Assembly: GCA_002344065.1 (NCBI GenBank)
Contig: DDTK01000014.1
Span: 315,168-379,167 of the forward strand
Reading direction: 5' to 3'
Source: Flammeovirgaceae bacterium UBA2366
GTDB taxonomy: Bacteria > Bacteroidota > Bacteroidia > Cytophagales > Cyclobacteriaceae
DNA: 64,000 bases
Each line of letters starts with the position of its first letter. Within the stretch, counting starts at the first letter, position 1. The position numbers and the translations under genes are program-made. This document shows positions 59,847-64,000 of this stretch, piece after piece. A model generated the notes under the pieces. The model worked only from the letters and a program-made list of their open reading frames with translations. It was not told the DNA's origin and ran no database searches.

Positions 59847-61415
59847 ATGTCTGAATTAGTCATAATCATCTCTGCAAGCGCGCTTGGCGCCATTTTGATC
59901 GGTCTTGGATTCGGAACGCTGCTGTATAAACGCAAATACAGCAGGCGCCAGAAAGAAGCCGATGCCAAAGCAAAACTCATCTTAAAAGAAGCAGAAATTG
60001 CTGCTGAAAACCTGAAAAAGGATAAAATTATTGAAGCCAAGGAAAAAATCCTCAAAATGAAATCCGAATTTGAGGAAGAAGCCAACCGCAAAAAAAATCA
60101 GATTATCGCCAACGAGCAAAAAATAAAGCAACGCGAACAACAGATAAACCGCGAACTGGAGCAGGTGAAACGCAAAGAATCCGACCTGACCGAAACACAA
60201 CAAAACCTGGCACACCAGCTTGAGCTTGTAAAAAAACGTAAGGAAGAACTCGATCGCTTTAATGAGCAAAAAATTGAAATCCTAGAGAACATTTCCAAAC
60301 TAACTGCCGATGCGGCACGCGAGCAGCTCATTGCCTCGCTGAAAGATGAAGCCCAGACAAAGGCATCCTCCTACATCAAGGATATTATGGAGCAGGCCAA
60401 ACTTTCGGCTACCAAAGAAGCTAAGAAAATTGTGCTGGAAACCATTCAACGCACCGCTACCGAACACGCCATTGAAAACTGTGTATCCGTTTTCAACATT
60501 GAAAGCGATGATATAAAAGGAAAGATTATCGGGCGCGAAGGACGAAACATCCGCGCACTGGAAGCCGCCACAGGGGTAGAAATTATTGTTGACGATACAC
60601 CCGAGGCTATTATCATTTCAGGATTTGATCCGGTGCGCAGAGAAATAGCACGGCTATCATTGCATCGTTTGGTTCAGGACGGCCGCATACACCCGGCACG
60701 CATTGAAGAAATTGTTGCAAAAACATCGAAAAACATTGAAGATGAAATTGTAGAAACAGGAGAACGTACTGTAATTGATTTAGGGATACACGGCCTTCAC
60801 CCCGAACTGGTGCGCATGGTAGGGCGTATGCGGTTCCGCTCGTCATACGGACAAAACCTTTTACAACATTCACGCGAAGTGGCTAACCTTTGCGCAATTA
60901 TGGCTGCCGAACTCGGCCTAAATGTAAAGCAAGCCAAACGTGCCGGCCTGTTACACGACATCGGAAAAGTATGGCCCGAAGAATTGGAGAAGCCACATGC
61001 TATTGCCGGCATGGAACTGGCACAGAAATACAAGGAACACCCCGTAGTGTGCAACGCCATTGGCGCCCACCACGATGAAATTGAAATGACGAGTCCCATC
61101 TCGCCAATCGTACAGGCGTGCGATGCTTTAAGTGGTGCACGACCAGGCGCCAGACGTGAGGTGATGGAACAATACATAAAGCGTTTGCGCGAACTGGAAG
61201 AATTGGCCAGCAGTTTTGATGGTGTAGAAAAATGCTATGCCATCCAGGCCGGGCGCGAACTGCGCGTGATACTCGATGCTGAAAAAGTTACGGACGATCG
61301 TGCCAGTCAGTTGAGCTTTGATATCTCACAAAAAATTGAACGCGACATGCAGTACCCCGGACAAATTAAAGTTACCGTAATCAGGGAAATGCGATCCGTT
61401 GCTTACGCGAAATAG
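59847..61415 (+). CDS. rny: Ribonuclease Y
   Basis: A 522-residue membrane-anchored endoribonuclease. It has an N-terminal transmembrane helix (about 5-25), a long coiled coil (about 30-195), a KH RNA-binding domain (GREGRNIRALEAATGVEIIVDDTPEAI, about 230) and an HD hydrolase domain with LLHDIGK (about 370) and HHDE. It starts mRNA decay in bacteria lacking RNase E. It ends at a clear terminator. Confidence 0.95.
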   Translation: MSELVIIISASALGAILIGLGFGTLLYKRKYSRRQKEADAKAKLILKEAEIAAENLKKDKIIEAKEKILKMKSEFEEEANRKKNQIIANEQKIKQREQQINRELEQVKRKESDLTETQQNLAHQLELVKKRKEELDRFNEQKIEILENISKLTADAAREQLIASLKDEAQTKASSYIKDIMEQAKLSATKEAKKIVLETIQRTATEHAIENCVSVFNIESDDIKGKIIGREGRNIRALEAATGVEIIVDDTPEAIIISGFDPVRREIARLSLHRLVQDGRIHPARIEEIVAKTSKNIEDEIVETGERTVIDLGIHGLHPELVRMVGRMRFRSSYGQNLLQHSREVANLCAIMAAELGLNVKQAKRAGLLHDIGKVWPEELEKPHAIAGMELAQKYKEHPVVCNAIGAHHDEIEMTSPISPIVQACDALSGARPGARREVMEQYIKRLRELEELASSFDGVEKCYAIQAGRELRVILDAEKVTDDRASQLSFDISQKIERDMQYPGQIKVTVIREMRSVAYAK

Positions 61416-61448
61416 ACGTAAGTAGAAAGATAAGAGCATACCAGATTG

Positions 61449-61482
61449 AAAGGCTTTTAGCATTATGCTTTAAGCCTTTTGT
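61449..61482 (+). terminator. rny terminator
   Basis: Stem AAAGGCTT / AAGCCTTT with a 14-nt loop and T-rich end, about 35 bp behind rny. Confidence 0.75.
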
Positions 61483-61514
61483 GTTCTAAGTCTTAAATAA
61501 ATTAGTAGCATTTA

Positions 61515-61580
61515 TTAGTGATTTTGTGTTTTGGTGGCAAAGAGAGAAATGTTAATCCCCAGGCCACAAAAGCACTAAAT
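61515..61580. repeat. Fold-back TTAGTG...GTGGC repeat
   Basis: Left arm TTAGTGATTTTGTGTT...GTGGC (61515-61538) and right arm GCCACAAAAGCACTAAAT (61563-61580). It is another intergenic relative of the elements at 9364 and 48703, between rny and the symporter gene. Confidence 0.75.
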
Positions 61581-61638
61581 ACCGCAAGGGAGATTAACTA
61601 AGTATTCTGACTTCGCACTGGTCAGTCACCAAATCGTT

Positions 61639-62517
61639 TTATGCTCTATCGAACATAAACGTACGGCTGAACAAATACACCGCTATACCACCAGTAACAA
61701 ACATGATCAGCGAATAGATTGCAGCCGGGATAGACATCTGGGAATTATTTAACAACATGCTGCTGGTAGCTATCGCAATTGCCAACGTACCATTTTGAAT
61801 ACCCGATTCAATAGCTACAGCTGAACGCTGCGGGTGACTGAGCTTGAAAAACTTGCTGATTCCGTAAGCTAAGACAAGAATTACAAGATTGATAAGCAGC
61901 GTAATAAGACCTACCTGTGCAAAAAAATCAACCAGGTTTTCCTTCTCTTTAAGAATAGCGCCCAAAATAATGAGCGTTATAAAAATAGCTGAAGCAATTT
62001 TTACGGGCTTCTCTGCCCGCTTTGATGTTTCCGGAGATTTCCACCGCAACAACATACCAATCGAAACAGGAATAATGGTAATAACTACAATTTGCAGCAT
62101 CGTTTTAAGAACCGGTAATTCCACATACTTGCCCTCCCCTATAAAATATTCCATCGAGAGATTAATAAAAAATGGTATAGTAAATACAGTAATCATGCTG
62201 GAGATGGCCGTTAACGTAATAGACAACGCCACATCAGCACGCGCCAAATTGGAAAGCAGATTTGATGTGGCTCCTCCCGGACAAAATGCCAGAAGCATAA
62301 CACCCACCGCCAACTCAGGAGGTAAATTGATAAGCTTAAGCATGAGAAACGCTATGACCGGCAGCAAAACCAACTGGCTGAAAAGCCCAACGAATGTTGC
62401 CTTTGGAAAAAGGGCTATTCGTTTAAAGTCCTCGAGCGTCAGCGAAAGCCCCATACCCAGCATAATAATGCCCAGGGCAACGGGAAGAAATATTTCAGTA
62501 AGGATGTTGGCTTGCAT
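61639..62517 (-). CDS. Bile-acid:sodium symporter family transporter
   Basis: A 292-residue membrane protein with about ten hydrophobic segments. Typical SBF/ASBT features are LPVALGIIMLGMGLSLTLEDF at the start, LLAFCPGGATSNLLSNLARADVALSITL (about 93-120, the Na-binding crossover) and ESGIQNGTLAIAI (about 235). Members transport bile acids, pantoate or other organic anions with sodium. The substrate is not readable. The ATG at 62517 is preferred. The upstream 32 residues look unrelated to a membrane protein. Confidence 0.9.
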   Translation of the reverse strand: MQANILTEIFLPVALGIIMLGMGLSLTLEDFKRIALFPKATFVGLFSQLVLLPVIAFLMLKLINLPPELAVGVMLLAFCPGGATSNLLSNLARADVALSITLTAISSMITVFTIPFFINLSMEYFIGEGKYVELPVLKTMLQIVVITIIPVSIGMLLRWKSPETSKRAEKPVKIASAIFITLIILGAILKEKENLVDFFAQVGLITLLINLVILVLAYGISKFFKLSHPQRSAVAIESGIQNGTLAIAIATSSMLLNNSQMSIPAAIYSLIMFVTGGIAVYLFSRTFMFDRA

Positions 62518-62656
62518 AGGCGATGGGTTTTGGTGTTTTAAGATACTAAAAAACCACCGTTGGCCTACCTTTTTAAGATTTGAAACTCGCCTCACTTTTC
62601 CCGGGGTTCTCAATTGCTTATATTCGTCAAGCTCTAATCATTTAAACAAAAATTCT

Positions 62657-63865
62657 ATGTTGGCTAAATCTGTTACGGTGAAAAGAATTCACCATCGTGA
62701 AATGAATTGCCTGGCGCTTTTCTTTCCGAAAGACCGCGAGGTTATTGATCATGTAAAGAAAATTCCCGGTATAAAATTCAGTGCTACCCACACCTGCTGG
62801 TATATACCCGAAACCCCAGACTCTTTAACAACTATTTTCGATACACTTAAGGGAAAAGTCTGGCTCAACTACTCAGCCGTTAGTAGAATACGGGAGAAAA
62901 AAGCAGAAATAAAGCAAAGTGTCGCGGAGCCGGTTTTTGCAGAACCTTCAACAGCACCCGCATTGGTTGAGCCAGTGGTACATAATACATACGAAGATAC
63001 CAGGAAAGAGGCACTCGAACAGATGCGGAAGAAATTAAAATTAAAGAATTACAGTCCTTCAACCATAAAAACCTACACCGAACAATTCAAACTGTTCTTA
63101 CAATTCTTCCCCGAAAGTCATCCACAAGAGTTAGATGAAGATGAAATACTGCATTATATGATGCACCTTATTGAGAACAAAAAGTTGAGTGTTTCCGCAC
63201 AAAACCAGGCCATTAATGCGATTAAATTTTATTACGAAAAAATGCTGAAGCAGGACAGAAAAGTTTACGATCTCGAACGTCCCCTGAAGGAGAAGAAACT
63301 TCCGGAGGTTTTAAGCCAGGAAGAAGTAATGGCCATTTTTGAAGCTACCGGAAACCTAAAGCATCGTACTATGCTTATGATACTTTATGCATCGGGGTTA
63401 AGACGTAGCGAGCTACTTAACTTACGTATAGGAGATGTCGATTTTCATCGCAACATTGTGTTGGTGCGGGGAGGTAAAGGCCGAAAAGACAGGCATAGCG
63501 TTATGGCCCAAAGTCTAATGCCGCTTGTTGAACAATACCTCGCAGAATATAAACCAAAATTCTGGTTGTTTGAAGGCGTCACTGGTGAACAATACAGTGC
63601 GGGCAGCTTACAGCAAGTGCTTAAAAGAGCCGTTTACAAAGCGGGAATCCGTAAAAATGTTAGACTTCATATGTTAAGGCATTCATTTGCTACACATCTT
63701 TTGGAATCCGGAACTTCTACCCGATATATTCAGGTACTGTTGGGGCACGATTCGCCAAAAACTACAGAAATCTACGCCCAGGTAACCCGGTTTGGTCTGG
63801 ACAAAGTGATGAGTCCTTTAGACCATTTAGCGATAACGAAACAGTTGAGAGGAGATGATGATTAA
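62657..63865 (+). CDS. Tyrosine recombinase (XerC/D-like integrase) with N-terminal extension
   Basis: A 402-residue site-specific recombinase. Residues about 1-80 form an extra beta-rich domain (FFPKDREVIDHVKKIPGIKF and a W-rich end), residues about 125-210 are the SAM-like core-binding domain (LKNYSPSTIKTYTEQF), and the C-terminal catalytic domain carries GLRRSELLNL (Arg), MLRHSFATHLLESG (His-x-x-Arg), GHDSPKTTEIYAQV (His and the nucleophilic Tyr). The catalytic set is complete. It ends 135 bp before the window edge. No phage genes are adjacent. Confidence 0.9.
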   Translation: MLAKSVTVKRIHHREMNCLALFFPKDREVIDHVKKIPGIKFSATHTCWYIPETPDSLTTIFDTLKGKVWLNYSAVSRIREKKAEIKQSVAEPVFAEPSTAPALVEPVVHNTYEDTRKEALEQMRKKLKLKNYSPSTIKTYTEQFKLFLQFFPESHPQELDEDEILHYMMHLIENKKLSVSAQNQAINAIKFYYEKMLKQDRKVYDLERPLKEKKLPEVLSQEEVMAIFEATGNLKHRTMLMILYASGLRRSELLNLRIGDVDFHRNIVLVRGGKGRKDRHSVMAQSLMPLVEQYLAEYKPKFWLFEGVTGEQYSAGSLQQVLKRAVYKAGIRKNVRLHMLRHSFATHLLESGTSTRYIQVLLGHDSPKTTEIYAQVTRFGLDKVMSPLDHLAITKQLRGDDD

Positions 63866-64000
63866 AGGAGTCATACAAAAAAAATATCCTTCAAATTTGA
63901 CTGCAACAGGGGTTTTTAAGGGTAAAACTTGCCCTGTCGCTATATATGAAATATATTCAATTGCATAAACACAAGTGTTGCTGGCAATGCGGCCGGACAA
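63866..64000. other. Edge sequence behind the recombinase
   Basis: No gene seen. After an AT-rich stretch the last about 35 bases (63965-64000) contain GTGTTGCTGGC and GCGGCCGGACAA, the kind of GC-rich, repeat-like words found at recombination sites. The window ends before it can be judged. Confidence 0.35.

Noticed and set aside
61889..62656. Long N-terminal extension of the recombinase
   Set aside because: It is antisense to the symporter gene and carries no recombinase sequence. The ATG at 62657 is the natural start.
62657..63865. Prophage integrase
   Set aside because: No phage structural, replication or lysis genes are adjacent, and no tRNA gene for attachment was seen.

Overview
The window is a chromosomal segment of a member of the Bacteroidota, most likely a Cytophagales-type bacterium. 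The evidence is the Bacteroidota promoter style (a -7 box of the form TAnnTTTG in front of several genes), many families typical of the phylum (DUF3347, HYC/CC/PP metal-cluster protein, Y_Y_Y propeller sensor kinase, Tricorn-like S41 protease, DUF4199, DUF1684) and several families of short palindromic repeats common in these genomes. No tRNA, rRNA, CRISPR array or prophage structural gene was seen.

Layout. (1) 1-9128, all on the minus strand, is one tightly packed defence operon: hsdM, hsdS, a TIR protein, a SLOG-type protein, a second TIR-like (ThsB/DUF1863-like) protein, an AlbA_2 remnant, the AbiEi/AbiEii toxin-antitoxin pair, and hsdR, which runs off the left edge. Two short, diverged copies of the hsdR 5' end lie at the cassette junctions, as if accessory modules had been exchanged repeatedly at the hsdS-hsdR junction. 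(2) 9364-11758 holds the copper P-type ATPase copA. (3) 11760-17526 is a mixed set of small enzymes, a diheme cytochrome c and two regulators (AraC and Crp/Fnr types). (4) 17702-21860 is an ECF sigma factor locus with two lipoproteins and a beta-barrel/anti-sigma-like fusion. Both lipoprotein genes have the same ECF-type promoter at the same spacing. (5) 22063-31747 is a copper/silver handling cluster: a tiny membrane peptide, two HMA chaperones, a HYC/CC/PP protein, the CusA, CusC and CusB pump, a DUF3347 lipoprotein and a DUF2911 protein. Three promoters in its first part share a pair of direct repeats 21 bp apart. Two different palindromic repeats have inserted in frame into cusC and cusA. 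(6) 31753-52595 is general metabolism, peptidases and signalling: a TPR lipoprotein, an amidohydrolase, a Tricorn-like protease, a BNR-repeat protein, a large propeller sensor kinase, thiL, an IscA-type protein, RidA and aminopeptidase P. (7) 52662-61415 is the conserved core: rpsT, radC, pheT, zapA and rny. (8) 61639-64000 is a bile-acid symporter family transporter and a tyrosine recombinase, followed by an unexplained edge sequence.

The most unusual parts are the layered defence operon with its TIR-SLOG-TIR-like module and hsdR scars, the metal-efflux operon colonised by coding palindromes, and the two shared promoter architectures (ECF and LytTR-like direct repeats).
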